Origin: Persicitalea sp964500445
GTDB taxonomy: Bacteria; Bacteroidota; Bacteroidia; Cytophagales; Spirosomataceae
Direction: 5' to 3'
Length of the DNA: 64,000 nt
NCBI GenBank assembly: GCA_964500445.1
Contig: CAZCOG010000004.1
Coordinates: 131,422-195,421 of the forward strand
Positions 25,945-34,379 of this stretch are shown piece by piece. Every line of letters starts with the position of its first letter. The stretch's first letter is position 1. A program made the position numbers and the translations under genes. The notes under the pieces were generated by a model. That model ran no database searches and was not told where the DNA came from. It saw nothing but the letters and a program-made list of their open reading frames with translations.

Positions 25945-27111
25945 ATGGAAATTTTCAAAATTGAACAATTGAACGAGCTACTGGACGTAAAAGGCCTTCA
26001 TCACGTTACAATTTTCTCACCAACGAGCCGGGATTCTACCGACAATTACCAAAAAGACAAAATCAATTTTAAAAACCAGTTGCAGGAGGCGATAGTACAG
26101 CTAAACAAGCAGTATGGGATGACTGACAACGAAGCCAGAGAATACTTAAAACCTGGCTATGATCTGTTGAACAACGTGGAGTTCTGGCAAAACAACTCCG
26201 ATGGGCTTGCCTACTTCCAAAGTTCAAAAGGGGTTAATATCAAAACTTTGCCTTTGGAAGTGGAACAACCTTCGACGTATGTCGGGAAGAGTTTCATGCT
26301 GCGCCCTTTGATTCCACTTTTGAATGCCGATGGCCGCTTCTATATTCTGAACATTAATTTGGAAGATGTCAGGCTTTATGAAGCCACGCCAAGTACCATC
26401 GCGGAGGTAGTTTTAAATGAGGATGTACCCACTACTATAGACGATTACATGAAGTTTCTGGAAAAGGAAGAACACTTGCAATGGCGTAGTGGGCAGGGTG
26501 GTCAGGCGGGAGCAACCTTCCATGGTCATGGGGTGACCGACACTGAAAAAGAAGATATAAAACAATATTTCCATCAGCTCAGCAATGAGATTGACGGTAT
26601 TTTGAATTGTGATCCATTGCCTGCCGTATTAGCTGGGGTTGAGTACCTGCTTCCCATGTACCGCGAAACTAGCAAATACAACAAGTACGTAGATCAAACC
26701 ATCCATGGAAGTTTCTCAGAGGCAGACGCCGCGGTACTTCACGCCAAAGCATGGGAATTCATGGAGCCAATTTTCGACGCCGAACGAGACGAACGTTTCG
26801 GGAAGTACGCCGAATTGGCTAATGGTGACTGGGCCTCATCTGATGAAGAAAAGGTTATTAAAGCGGCCTTCACCGGGCAAGTCGAGACGCTCTTTGTCAG
26901 AGAAGATGCGGCGATATGGGGAGTATTCAATGAGCAGCTTTATGAGCTGGAAATAGAACCAGCATCCACGCCGGAGACAAAGGACCTGCTTACCGAAGCC
27001 GCCGTGAAGACGATCATGCAGCAGGGAAAAGTATATCAATGCACGGAAGAAGAAATGCCTGTGGACGGGAAGAAAATCTCAGCCATTTTCAGAAACCCAG
27101 TTGTAGTTTGA
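25945..27111 (+). CDS. baeRF-type protein (bacterial relative of eRF1/Pelota release factors)
   Basis: The 388-residue protein resembles the baeRF families, bacterial homologues of archaeo-eukaryotic release factors proposed to act on stalled or idle ribosomes. The N-terminal part (LDVKGLHHVTIFSPTSRDS, then KNQLQEAIVQLNKQYGM) and GLAYFQSSKGVNIKTLPLEV (about 92-111) fit the first domain. A second domain begins LLNADGRFYILNINLEDVRLYE, given in part as GRFYILNINLEDVRLYE (about 131-147). The helical linker KEDIKQYFHQLSNEIDGIL precedes the third, RNase H-like or L7Ae-like part. No GGQ tripeptide at the expected tip is present, but GQGGQAGATF (about 183-192) contains the string GGQ in a glycine-rich loop. 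Family assignment is by pattern and should be confirmed. Confidence 0.72.
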   Translation: MEIFKIEQLNELLDVKGLHHVTIFSPTSRDSTDNYQKDKINFKNQLQEAIVQLNKQYGMTDNEAREYLKPGYDLLNNVEFWQNNSDGLAYFQSSKGVNIKTLPLEVEQPSTYVGKSFMLRPLIPLLNADGRFYILNINLEDVRLYEATPSTIAEVVLNEDVPTTIDDYMKFLEKEEHLQWRSGQGGQAGATFHGHGVTDTEKEDIKQYFHQLSNEIDGILNCDPLPAVLAGVEYLLPMYRETSKYNKYVDQTIHGSFSEADAAVLHAKAWEFMEPIFDAERDERFGKYAELANGDWASSDEEKVIKAAFTGQVETLFVREDAAIWGVFNEQLYELEIEPASTPETKDLLTEAAVKTIMQQGKVYQCTEEEMPVDGKKISAIFRNPVVV

Positions 27112-27160
27112 CAATAAAGGTATGTATCTGAAGAGGGAACTACTCAGTTCAGTATAGACT

Positions 27161-27197
27161 AAAAGAGGGGGCTTCGTCCAGCAGCTCCCTCTTTTTA
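27161..27197 (+). terminator. Rho-independent terminator of baeRF gene
   Basis: Arms AAAAGAGGG (27161-27169) and CCCTCTTTT (27187-27195) with a T-rich tail on the plus strand, 50 bases after the stop codon. Confidence 0.8.
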
Positions 27198-27230
27198 TAT
27201 TTACTTCAGTAGTTTTTGAATTATTAAATT

Positions 27231-28151
27231 TTAGACTCCACTGGTTGCCTGTTTCATTTTGGCTAGTCCAGTTTTAGCAACCAGAAGAGCATCCTGAGCG
27301 TAGTAGGCGGGATTGAATACTTCAAGTGAAAGAATGACAGGTTTTTCGGGATTCTTCAATATCGTAAATAACTCCTTTAAAGGCCCTACCCCATCTCCGG
27401 GATACACGCGATCAGCATCCGTAATAACATTCTGAGCAGGAGATGCAGGATAATCATTTACGTGAAACACTTCGATGTAAGGCTTTCCTACCCACGCAAC
27501 CTGTTGTAAACCAGATCCGCCTCGATATAAGTGATACACATCCATAAGTACCCTAGCAGATGGGTGTCCGGCTTCGATCGCCACGTACATGAGTTCGCTC
27601 AGACGACTCAAATTGCTGGAAAAGCCCCAAAGTTCCAGATGCGGCACTACGCCCATTGTGTCTCCCAATTCAAGAATAGTTCGGTAGCGTTCGGCGGCAT
27701 TTTTCAGGTCGAGTTTTACGTCTTTGGTTGCTCCCATGGGTGGAGCGGCGATGCGCGTACAACCTACTTCGGCCAACATTCCCATTTCCGCCTTCAATTG
27801 TTCAATCGCTTTGCCACGAACGCTATTATCGTCTACAATCCATTGGGCAAACCCAATGGCATCTTCTACTACGATGCCGGAATCATTCAAGTGTTTACGG
27901 GCGTCAGCAGTAGTCCCTCCTCCTTTCAGGTAGTCCTGCAAGCTGTTGATCCATATTTCCACATGACGGTAGCCCGCTTTCGATGCTACCTCAATTTCTT
28001 TCATAAAGCCTAGCTTATGGCCCCTGAGGGTACTCATATTCAGGGCATATTTGAAAGACTCTTTTTTGGCAGATGCCATAGAATTCTGCGGAAGGGCAGC
28101 GAGTGCAGTAGTGGAAGCGATTCCGGCGAGTGCCTGGCGGCGATTGATCAT
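27231..28151 (-). CDS. Exported sugar phosphate isomerase/epimerase (Tat-type signal)
   Basis: The protein of 306 residues from ATG 28151 belongs to the xylose-isomerase-like TIM barrel family. It begins MINRRQALAGIASTTALAAL, a twin-arginine (NRRQAL) signal, so it is probably folded with metal in the cytoplasm and exported to the periplasm. Metal ligands fit VPHLELWGFSS (Glu about 183), VLMDVYHLYRG (Asp and His about 214-217), VFHVNDYP (His) and ILSLEVFNP (Glu). The frame opens 10 codons further upstream, but the Tat motif sets the start. It follows the DUF3891 gene on the same strand. The substrate is unknown. Confidence 0.85.
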   Translation of the reverse strand: MINRRQALAGIASTTALAALPQNSMASAKKESFKYALNMSTLRGHKLGFMKEIEVASKAGYRHVEIWINSLQDYLKGGGTTADARKHLNDSGIVVEDAIGFAQWIVDDNSVRGKAIEQLKAEMGMLAEVGCTRIAAPPMGATKDVKLDLKNAAERYRTILELGDTMGVVPHLELWGFSSNLSRLSELMYVAIEAGHPSARVLMDVYHLYRGGSGLQQVAWVGKPYIEVFHVNDYPASPAQNVITDADRVYPGDGVGPLKELFTILKNPEKPVILSLEVFNPAYYAQDALLVAKTGLAKMKQATSGV

Positions 28152-28262
28152 TTCGATAAGACTTAATGGTACTACACGCAAAAGTAGTACTTACGCATAT
28201 TCTCCTATATTTTGCACCGACTATCGTACAAGTTTTATTTTGATGAAGCAGATCCTAAGCCT

Positions 28263-28988
28263 CTATCGACAAAACTGCCAGACCCTTTCTCCCACTTCTG
28301 CGGTTTTCAGACAGCTATCAAGCTCCTGAGAATTTTTGAATTGTAGTTGGTGCAGTTCCCGGTATTCAACAGAAACTTTAAAAGAATCTGGTTCAAAGGG
28401 CCACGGTTCGACGCGTAAATTGTCCTTTTCATCTTGCCAGATTTGATACATAGTATCGTCAGGGCCGGTACTTATATCCATGCGACGCTGCTCGGGCTGG
28501 ACTTTATCCATGCATAGTAGCAGCGAAAGTGCGTCGCACCATTCCACAAACCGATAATGATTTTCCGCCTCTTCCCTACTCAGGCTTAGCTGTTTGATAG
28601 TTTCCGTTTGAAATTTTTTCTGCTCGCTTACAAATTGCTTAATATCCTCGTCTTCAAACTTTTCGTCTTCATAAAGGAAGGTAGTATGCAATGACGTCAT
28701 CAGAGCGTTCCACCGACTTTTGGACATAGAAATCTCCATTACATTACGGTACTGCTCTGCCGAGCGCCCCAGTAACTGAAAATGCTTTGGCGCCCCAGCC
28801 TCAGTCAGATTTTCGGGCATACGGGATTCGGGAACGCCATCGTCGTGCTCGGCAATAGCCAGAATTGTCTCAACAAAATGGGGAGGACGCTTATCGATCT
28901 TCCAGAAAAAAGCCAGTTTAGCTGCAAGCAAACCATGGGCCCGCTGGTAGATTACTTCCCAGCCACTTGGTATAGATTTTACGATCAT
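28263..28988 (-). CDS. DUF3891 family protein
   Basis: The 241-residue cytosolic protein resembles DUF3891, a family with no assigned function. Recognisable parts are the start region WEVIYQRAHGLLAAKLAFFW (about 10-29), and ILAIAEHDDGVPE (about 43-55), where the HD pair and nearby acidic residues recall HD-type or metal-dependent enzymes. FVEWCDALSLLLCM (about 147-160) is the second conserved helix, again with an Asp. The pattern His...HDxG...D suggests a distant HD-domain relation, which is inference. It starts with ATG at 28988, 33 bases after the small coiled-coil gene, on the same strand. Confidence 0.75.
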   Translation of the reverse strand: MIVKSIPSGWEVIYQRAHGLLAAKLAFFWKIDKRPPHFVETILAIAEHDDGVPESRMPENLTEAGAPKHFQLLGRSAEQYRNVMEISMSKSRWNALMTSLHTTFLYEDEKFEDEDIKQFVSEQKKFQTETIKQLSLSREEAENHYRFVEWCDALSLLLCMDKVQPEQRRMDISTGPDDTMYQIWQDEKDNLRVEPWPFEPDSFKVSVEYRELHQLQFKNSQELDSCLKTAEVGERVWQFCR

Positions 28989-29021
28989 GATGTGGAGATT
29001 GATAAACTATTCAACGCAAAT

Positions 29022-29285
29022 CTACGCCCCGATACCCAAATGTTGGCGAACTTCGGCCTCGGACAATACCGCCATCCCCTGCATAAGTGCAGGCAACAAA
29101 GCATTTTTAGCCGATTTTTCCATCCTGCCCTGCAACGCTTCCATTTCTTCGTATTCCACCTGGTGAACTTTGGCGGCCAATTTACCAATCATGTTGCGGG
29201 CTACAATTTGCTCGGCTTCCAGTTTGGCAATTTTTACAGAAAGAATTTCAAGGTATTGCAACACGGGTTGTAGATCGTTTGACAT
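29022..29285 (-). CDS. Small coiled-coil protein
   Basis: Not recognised. The 87-residue protein is helical and charged, with heptad-like runs LQYLEILSVKIAKLEAEQIV (9-28) and EYEEMEALQGRMEKSAKNAL. There is no signal peptide, cysteine or metal motif. It is the first of three minus-strand genes (coiled coil, DUF3891, Tat-type isomerase) with 33 and 111 base gaps. Its start ATG is at 29285. A structural or adaptor role is possible, but nothing points to a partner. Confidence 0.5.
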   Translation of the reverse strand: MSNDLQPVLQYLEILSVKIAKLEAEQIVARNMIGKLAAKVHQVEYEEMEALQGRMEKSAKNALLPALMQGMAVLSEAEVRQHLGIGA

Positions 29286-29360
29286 TCAAATGAATGTAAG
29301 TAGTTGAATTAAATTGAGAATGATTCAAAAACGTTAACACCGGCAAAAGAGTATAAAAAA

Positions 29361-29385
29361 ACACCCCTGGAACTACCAGAGGTGT
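29361..29385 (-). terminator. Rho-independent terminator of yceI-like gene
   Basis: Arms ACACCCCTGG and CCAGAGGTGT (one mismatch) with a 5-base loop; a T7 run follows on the minus strand, 26 bases after the YceI stop codon. Confidence 0.8.
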
Positions 29386-29411
29386 TTAGATATGAATTAA
29401 ATCTTAATCTT

Positions 29412-30035
29412 TTAATTACCAGCAACCAATTTTACTTTCATTTCTACATCGTTGGAAAGTACCATTTCCTGCATTGGGTGCTTGAAACTTACGTCGTATT
29501 TTGTGCGATCAAAAGTCAGATCACCGGTCATGGTCACTTTACCGCCTTCTTCCGTGATGTTTACATTTTTAACCTCCTCCGGGTTTGTCTTACCGCGAAT
29601 CGTAAGATTTCCTATAACAGTACTTCCCTCAGACCCCGTGATTTCAAATGTCGCTTCAGGATGCTGCTCTACTGCAAAAAAATCATCCGAAGAAAGGTGT
29701 CCCACAAGTTTTTCGGGAGTACGGTCTTTTTCTGAATCGTAATTTTCGTCCGTAGGATTGATCGTGGTCAAATCTACTGTAAAGTTGCCACCCGTTATCT
29801 TACCGTCAGTAACAGTAACGGTACCATCAGTGAGTTTTACATCGCCCGAGTGAGAGTACATACCCACCATAGTGCCTTCCCAGTTAACTTCACTAGCGGC
29901 AAGATCCACGTTCATAGTGCCATCAGGAATGCCAGCTACTTCTTCGGCTGTTTCAGTTTTTTCGTTAGAATTACAGCCTACGAAGACAAGGGGTGCCGAG
30001 GCCAAAAATGCGATTGCGAGGATGTTTTTTTTCAT
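29412..30035 (-). CDS. YceI family lipoprotein
   Basis: YceI proteins form a lipocalin-like beta-barrel that binds isoprenoid-type lipids in the periplasm. ATG at 30035 gives MKKNILAIAFLASAPLVFVG followed by Cys21, a lipobox; the 13 codons upstream do not look like signal sequence. After an acidic linker the YceI core begins at about residue 40 with MNVDLAASEVNWEGTMVGMY, shown in part. It continues with GNFTVDLTTINPTDE, DDFFAVEQHPEATFEITG, GNLTIRGKTNPEEV and GDLTFDRTKYDVSF. The gene is monocistronic with its own terminator. The ligand is unknown. Confidence 0.92.
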   Translation of the reverse strand: MKKNILAIAFLASAPLVFVGCNSNEKTETAEEVAGIPDGTMNVDLAASEVNWEGTMVGMYSHSGDVKLTDGTVTVTDGKITGGNFTVDLTTINPTDENYDSEKDRTPEKLVGHLSSDDFFAVEQHPEATFEITGSEGSTVIGNLTIRGKTNPEEVKNVNITEEGGKVTMTGDLTFDRTKYDVSFKHPMQEMVLSNDVEMKVKLVAGN

Positions 30036-30161
30036 GATATTAAATTTTTGATGGTAAAATTGATGTACATACATCTATTCCCAAACCCATCCTCTGTGAA
30101 AATGGTTCTGATTCAGCCAAATTGACACATTTATCTACTCCAATTCACTCTTAGTGGTAGC

Positions 30162-30602
30162 TCAGACAAGCTCAGCATTACCCGTTGAAAATTTCAGGTC
30201 ATACTTGAATGAATCGATTCGCCAGCCCTCTGTCATGTGCTTAAGATGAAGATTATATGTTCCAACCATCTCTCGGATATTGCCCTGGGTTGCTGACTTC
30301 TTAAAGTGTGTTGCTGTGGCATAGACAAAAACTTCGGCGCTATTATCCACAATTGTAACAAGGTGATTCCCTGCCAAATGATTTACTGAATCGATCCCCT
30401 CAAAGCCTTTTGCCCAATTATCACAAATTTCCTGGGCAGTCATTTCCTTCTTTTCGCCATCCATCGACGACATATCGAATTGCACGTGCCCGGTAAAAAC
30501 TTCGCTTTGCAAGGCATCCCAGCGTTGCTGATCTGTATAAATAAAAAGACGATTAACTACTTCAATAATTTGTTCTCTTTCGGTGAAATTCGATCTTTCC
30601 AT
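30162..30602 (-). CDS. SnoaL-like/NTF2-fold protein
   Basis: The 146-residue protein has the length and pattern of SnoaL_4-type NTF2-fold proteins. An opening helix (REQIIEVVNRLFIYTDQQRW, 8-27) is followed by VFTGHVQFDM with its His-Asp region, then beta strands (GNHLVTIVDNSAEVFVYATA, WRIDSFKYDLKF). Such proteins act as small isomerases, dehydratases or ligand binders; the active residues cannot be set. There is no signal peptide. It is likely a single gene, 62 bases upstream of the S9 peptidase 3' end on the same strand. Confidence 0.8.
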   Translation of the reverse strand: MERSNFTEREQIIEVVNRLFIYTDQQRWDALQSEVFTGHVQFDMSSMDGEKKEMTAQEICDNWAKGFEGIDSVNHLAGNHLVTIVDNSAEVFVYATATHFKKSATQGNIREMVGTYNLHLKHMTEGWRIDSFKYDLKFSTGNAELV

Positions 30603-30664
30603 GATTTAATGTCAAGTGTTGGTTGTTAATATTTCGGAATAAAGACTGTGCCGCGCTATTCTGT

Positions 30665-33010
30665 TCACCGCAGATTTTCCTCGAACAAATTCAGGATGCG
30701 CTTGTACTCATCTGTCCAGGAGGATGGTTCTACAAATCCGTGGTCTTCGAGAGGATATACGGCCAATTCCCAATTGTCTTTTTTCAATTCGATCAATCGT
30801 TGTGACAAGCGAACTACATCCTGAAAATGCACATTTACATCCACCATACCGTGGCAAATCAGTAAATTATTTTTCAGACCGGCTGCGTGGTAGATCGGTG
30901 AACTTTTACGATAGGCCAGGCTATCTAACTGGGGTTCATTGAGGATATTGGCAGTGTAAGGGTGGTTGTAGGCGGCCCAGTCGGTTACAGGCCGGAGGGC
31001 AGCTCCTGCCTTGAAAACGTCGGGGGTAGTGAATAACGCCATCAGGGTAATAAAGCCGCCATAAGAACCGCCATAAATCCCGATCTTTTTGGGATCGACC
31101 TTGTATTTCTTGACTAACCAATTCGCACCATCAACGTTGTCACTGAGGTCTTTCCCTCCCATGAACCGATAAATACCGGTACGCCAGTCGCGACCATATC
31201 CCGCACTGGCACGGTAATCCATATCAAGTACCGTATATCCCTTATCAGCCAGAAGATTATGAAACATATACTCCCGAAAATAATTGCTCCACCACGCATG
31301 GGCATTCTGTAAATATCCGGCACCATGGACGAATATTACCGCCCGACCATTCGATTTTTTGGGTTCATATACCCGTGCATGAACGTCAGCGCCATCTGAC
31401 GCTTTGAATGTAACAAGCTTTGCCTCCCGCCAGGGGTATGCCTTAAAGGCTTCGGTGGTAGATTGCGTGATTTGCTCAGGATTGGCATCTGGTTGGTTCT
31501 CCATCAAAAACAGCTCCCAGGGCGTATTACTATTGGAATAGCGAAGGGCGATTTTTGTTTCGTCAGGAGCAAGTTCAGCTTCGTAGGCGCCTTTGTTGGG
31601 TGTAAGGCGAATTCTTGCCCCACCAGAAACGGCCATTTTATAAAAGTACTTTTCGCCAGGATGTACCTCGTTGGTTGTAAGATAAAAAGTCTGTTTGTCT
31701 TTAGAAAGCATTACACTCTGCACCTCGAATTTCCCCTTTGTGAGTTGCGTCTTTTGACCATTTTTCACATCTAGTGAGTAAAGATGCGCGTAGCCATCGG
31801 CTTCACTAACAAAATAAATAGTCGAGTTGTCTATCCAGCCCAATTCCCCGGCACTTTGCGGATACCCACCAACGCCCGGCCCGCCTACCCACGCTTCGTC
31901 ACGCTGACGATCCAAGGGTTTCAGGCTGAGCGAATCAGGGTTGAAAGCCATAATCCAGCGGTCTTTATTATCGAGCGATCTTACCACCACTACGGCGTTG
32001 AGACCGTCCTCCGACCAGGAAGGACCGTGGACAATTACAGGGCGTACATGATCCTTCTTCCAGGCGGTATCCTGCTTGGGATAGTCTTTCAAATAATCTG
32101 GTTTGTCACCTATGCCCGGAAGTTTTTTTGTACTGGCCTGCCGCATCGTGTCTTTCTTAATATCGTACACCCAAAACTCATACTCCGTCGCCGGAACGCC
32201 TACTTTGGTACGGGCAGGTAGATCTTCGGTAAAACCGGATTGGGTCACAAAACTGGGAACGATTGTTCGTTTGGAAGACTTGTCAGCCTTGCTGAGACGG
32301 TAGGTAACAAATCTCCCATCAGGACTCAATTGCTGCGCTGAAACCTTTTTTTCACCCAGATATATTTCTTTTGGACGCGTTGGTTTTTCGGCTTCCGTAA
32401 TTTTTTTAGCGGAATCTTTCTTGGCTTTTCTTTCTTTCAATATATCGAACAGTGCCAGTTGATCACCCTCCAGCCATTTTTCTTCATCTGACTTCTTGGC
32501 TTCGGCTTTCTTATTGCCACTTTTGAAATCAGTATGCTGCGTTAGTAACCCGGAAGCAAGGGCAATGCTGAACAGGTTATCGTCCTTTTCGAAAATTACT
32601 CGCTGCTCGTCGCCGCTGAACACCGGATTACCCTCATTCTCGACAGTATTGGTTAGTTGCCATACCTGATAAGTTTTGCAGTCTAGCAGATATATATCCC
32701 CGTTTTTAGCATAAACCTTCAATGTCCGCAGTCGATTATAGACACCACGCTGAGCGGGCATGTTTTTACGTTCCGCCAGACCTACCTTACTGATTTTTTT
32801 ATCATTGAGCGAATATTGGTAAAGCGAGTCGCCTGGATTGGCATCGGGGTTCCAATCAAAATAAATAGTTTTGGAATCCTCAGACCAATGGACGCCCTCA
32901 GGTGAGGTTCCAATCCAAGTTTTGGGGTCTTGCATGATTTTCTCAACCGTAAGCTGGGCCTTAAGCGAGAATGGAAGACAGAAAAAGGCTAGTAGTATCG
33001 TTTTTTTCAT
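30665..33010 (-). CDS. S9 family (prolyl oligopeptidase/DPP-IV-like) serine peptidase, secreted
   Basis: The protein of 781 residues from ATG 33010 has a Sec signal (MKKTILLAFFCLPFSLKAQ), an N-terminal beta-propeller and a C-terminal alpha/beta-hydrolase domain. The nucleophile Ser lies in GIYGGSYGGFITLMA (about 620), with catalytic Asp in CHGMVDVNVHFQD and His in LEDHGFVEP near the end. Such enzymes cut dipeptides or short peptides, often after proline, in the periplasm or outside. Typical propeller phrases include SPDGRFVTYRLS and GWIDNSTIYFVSEADG. The eight codons upstream of the ATG lack signal features. It is divergent from the DEAD-box gene (66 bases). Confidence 0.92.
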   Translation of the reverse strand: MKKTILLAFFCLPFSLKAQLTVEKIMQDPKTWIGTSPEGVHWSEDSKTIYFDWNPDANPGDSLYQYSLNDKKISKVGLAERKNMPAQRGVYNRLRTLKVYAKNGDIYLLDCKTYQVWQLTNTVENEGNPVFSGDEQRVIFEKDDNLFSIALASGLLTQHTDFKSGNKKAEAKKSDEEKWLEGDQLALFDILKERKAKKDSAKKITEAEKPTRPKEIYLGEKKVSAQQLSPDGRFVTYRLSKADKSSKRTIVPSFVTQSGFTEDLPARTKVGVPATEYEFWVYDIKKDTMRQASTKKLPGIGDKPDYLKDYPKQDTAWKKDHVRPVIVHGPSWSEDGLNAVVVVRSLDNKDRWIMAFNPDSLSLKPLDRQRDEAWVGGPGVGGYPQSAGELGWIDNSTIYFVSEADGYAHLYSLDVKNGQKTQLTKGKFEVQSVMLSKDKQTFYLTTNEVHPGEKYFYKMAVSGGARIRLTPNKGAYEAELAPDETKIALRYSNSNTPWELFLMENQPDANPEQITQSTTEAFKAYPWREAKLVTFKASDGADVHARVYEPKKSNGRAVIFVHGAGYLQNAHAWWSNYFREYMFHNLLADKGYTVLDMDYRASAGYGRDWRTGIYRFMGGKDLSDNVDGANWLVKKYKVDPKKIGIYGGSYGGFITLMALFTTPDVFKAGAALRPVTDWAAYNHPYTANILNEPQLDSLAYRKSSPIYHAAGLKNNLLICHGMVDVNVHFQDVVRLSQRLIELKKDNWELAVYPLEDHGFVEPSSWTDEYKRILNLFEENLR

Positions 33011-33022
33011 ATTTTCGGTTAT

Positions 33023-33054
33023 TTGACGTTGCAAGATAATTCAGTTTACCTTTG
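33023..33054 (+). promoter_or_regulatory. Promoter of DEAD-box helicase gene (TTG-N21-TACCTTTG)
   Basis: TTG (33023-33025), 21 bases, then TACCTTTG (33047-33054) fit the Bacteroidota promoter. The ATG at 33077 follows 22 bases later, giving a very short leader. Confidence 0.68.
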
Positions 33055-33076
33055 ACAAAACACCTGACAACTACCG

Positions 33077-34378
33077 ATGCTAGAAGAAATCCTCCGAAGA
33101 CTTGAAATTGATGCGCTAAATCCAATGCAGGAAGCGGCCCTAACTACCGCGCAGAAAAACGACACCATCGTTCTCTCCCCCACGGGCTCGGGCAAAACGC
33201 TGGCTTTTTTTCTGGCTGTTCTGCAACGAATGAATGAGAATAAATCAGGCGTACAAGCAATGATTTTGGTCCCCTCGCGGGAACTGGCCCTACAAATTGA
33301 AAGTGTTTTTAAGGCGATGGGAACGGGTTTCAAGGTAACCTGTTGCTATGGAGGGCATTCGAAAAAGACGGAAGAAAACCTCCTTCTGGAAGCACCGGCA
33401 GTGCTCATTGGTACGCCTGGCCGCGTTGCCGACCACCTCCGGCATCGGAATTTTGATCCGCAGACCATTCATACTTTGGTGTTGGATGAATTCGACAAGT
33501 CGCTTGAAATGGGCTTCCAACAAGATATGTCCAATATAATTGAAGCCATGACGATGCTTGACCGTCGGATATTGACCTCCGCTACTCCAATCGACAGACT
33601 ACCCGCCTTCGTTGAGGCTAAGGATCCGGTTACGCTCGACTTTTTGAATGATTCGGATGCCGCCCCACAGTTGACTATGAAAGCGGTGCGAACTACCTCG
33701 GTCTCGCGTCTCGATACATTGTTTTCGCTGGTATGTGCCATCGGTGCCAATAGAACGCTGATATTCTGCAACCACCGGGATGCCGTAGACCGGATTAGTG
33801 AACATCTGGAAGGTTTTGGCCTGGTACACGCTACATTCCATGGTGGGATGGAACAACCCGATCGTGAACGTGCCCTGATGAAGTTCAGGAATGGCACATG
33901 TCGCATTTTGATCGTGACCGACTTGGCATCACGCGGTCTGGACATTCCCGAGATCGAGTCCATAGTTCATTACCAATTTCCACTGACCGAAGAAGCATTT
34001 ATCCACCGAAATGGTCGCACGGCCCGCATGCATGCAACCGGTACTGTGTACCTGATGCTTGACGAATATGAGAATCCTCCTTACTTAAATGCAATCCCAG
34101 AAGAAGCCGTATTACCCAAATACGACCGACTGCCCCCCGAGACAGAGTGGGAGACTCTCTATTTCTCCGCTGGAAAAAAGGATAAAATCAGCAAAGGAGA
34201 TGTTGCAGGGTTGCTGATGAAAAAGGGAGGCTTAAAAAAAGAAGATGTGGGGATGATAGAAATCAAAGATGATGCGGCATTCGCCGCCGTGAAACGGGAG
34301 AAAGCAACAGCTGTTATGGAGTTTCTGAAGTATGAAAAACTTAAAGGCAAGCGAGTAAAAACCGCCATTGCCCATTGA
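33077..34378 (+). CDS. DEAD-box type RNA helicase
   Basis: The 433-residue protein unwinds RNA with ATP, probably in ribosome assembly or RNA decay. Motifs in order: Q motif NPMQEAAL (about 15-22), Walker A LSPTGSGKTLAF (about 34-45), Ia VPSRELALQ, Ib GTPGRVADHL, motif II VLDEFDKSLEMGF (DEFD in place of DEAD, about 136), motif III LTSATPID, then IFCNHRDAVDRI, TDLASRGLDIPE and HRNGRTARM in the second RecA domain. The C-terminal extension of about 90 residues is short and ends with KGKRVKTAIAH; the region SKGDVAGLLMKKGGLKKEDVG, shown in part, resembles a DbpA-type RNA-binding domain start. It ends one base before the stop of the convergent kinase gene. Confidence 0.93.
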   Translation: MLEEILRRLEIDALNPMQEAALTTAQKNDTIVLSPTGSGKTLAFFLAVLQRMNENKSGVQAMILVPSRELALQIESVFKAMGTGFKVTCCYGGHSKKTEENLLLEAPAVLIGTPGRVADHLRHRNFDPQTIHTLVLDEFDKSLEMGFQQDMSNIIEAMTMLDRRILTSATPIDRLPAFVEAKDPVTLDFLNDSDAAPQLTMKAVRTTSVSRLDTLFSLVCAIGANRTLIFCNHRDAVDRISEHLEGFGLVHATFHGGMEQPDRERALMKFRNGTCRILIVTDLASRGLDIPEIESIVHYQFPLTEEAFIHRNGRTARMHATGTVYLMLDEYENPPYLNAIPEEAVLPKYDRLPPETEWETLYFSAGKKDKISKGDVAGLLMKKGGLKKEDVGMIEIKDDAAFAAVKREKATAVMEFLKYEKLKGKRVKTAIAH

Positions 34379-34379
34379 G

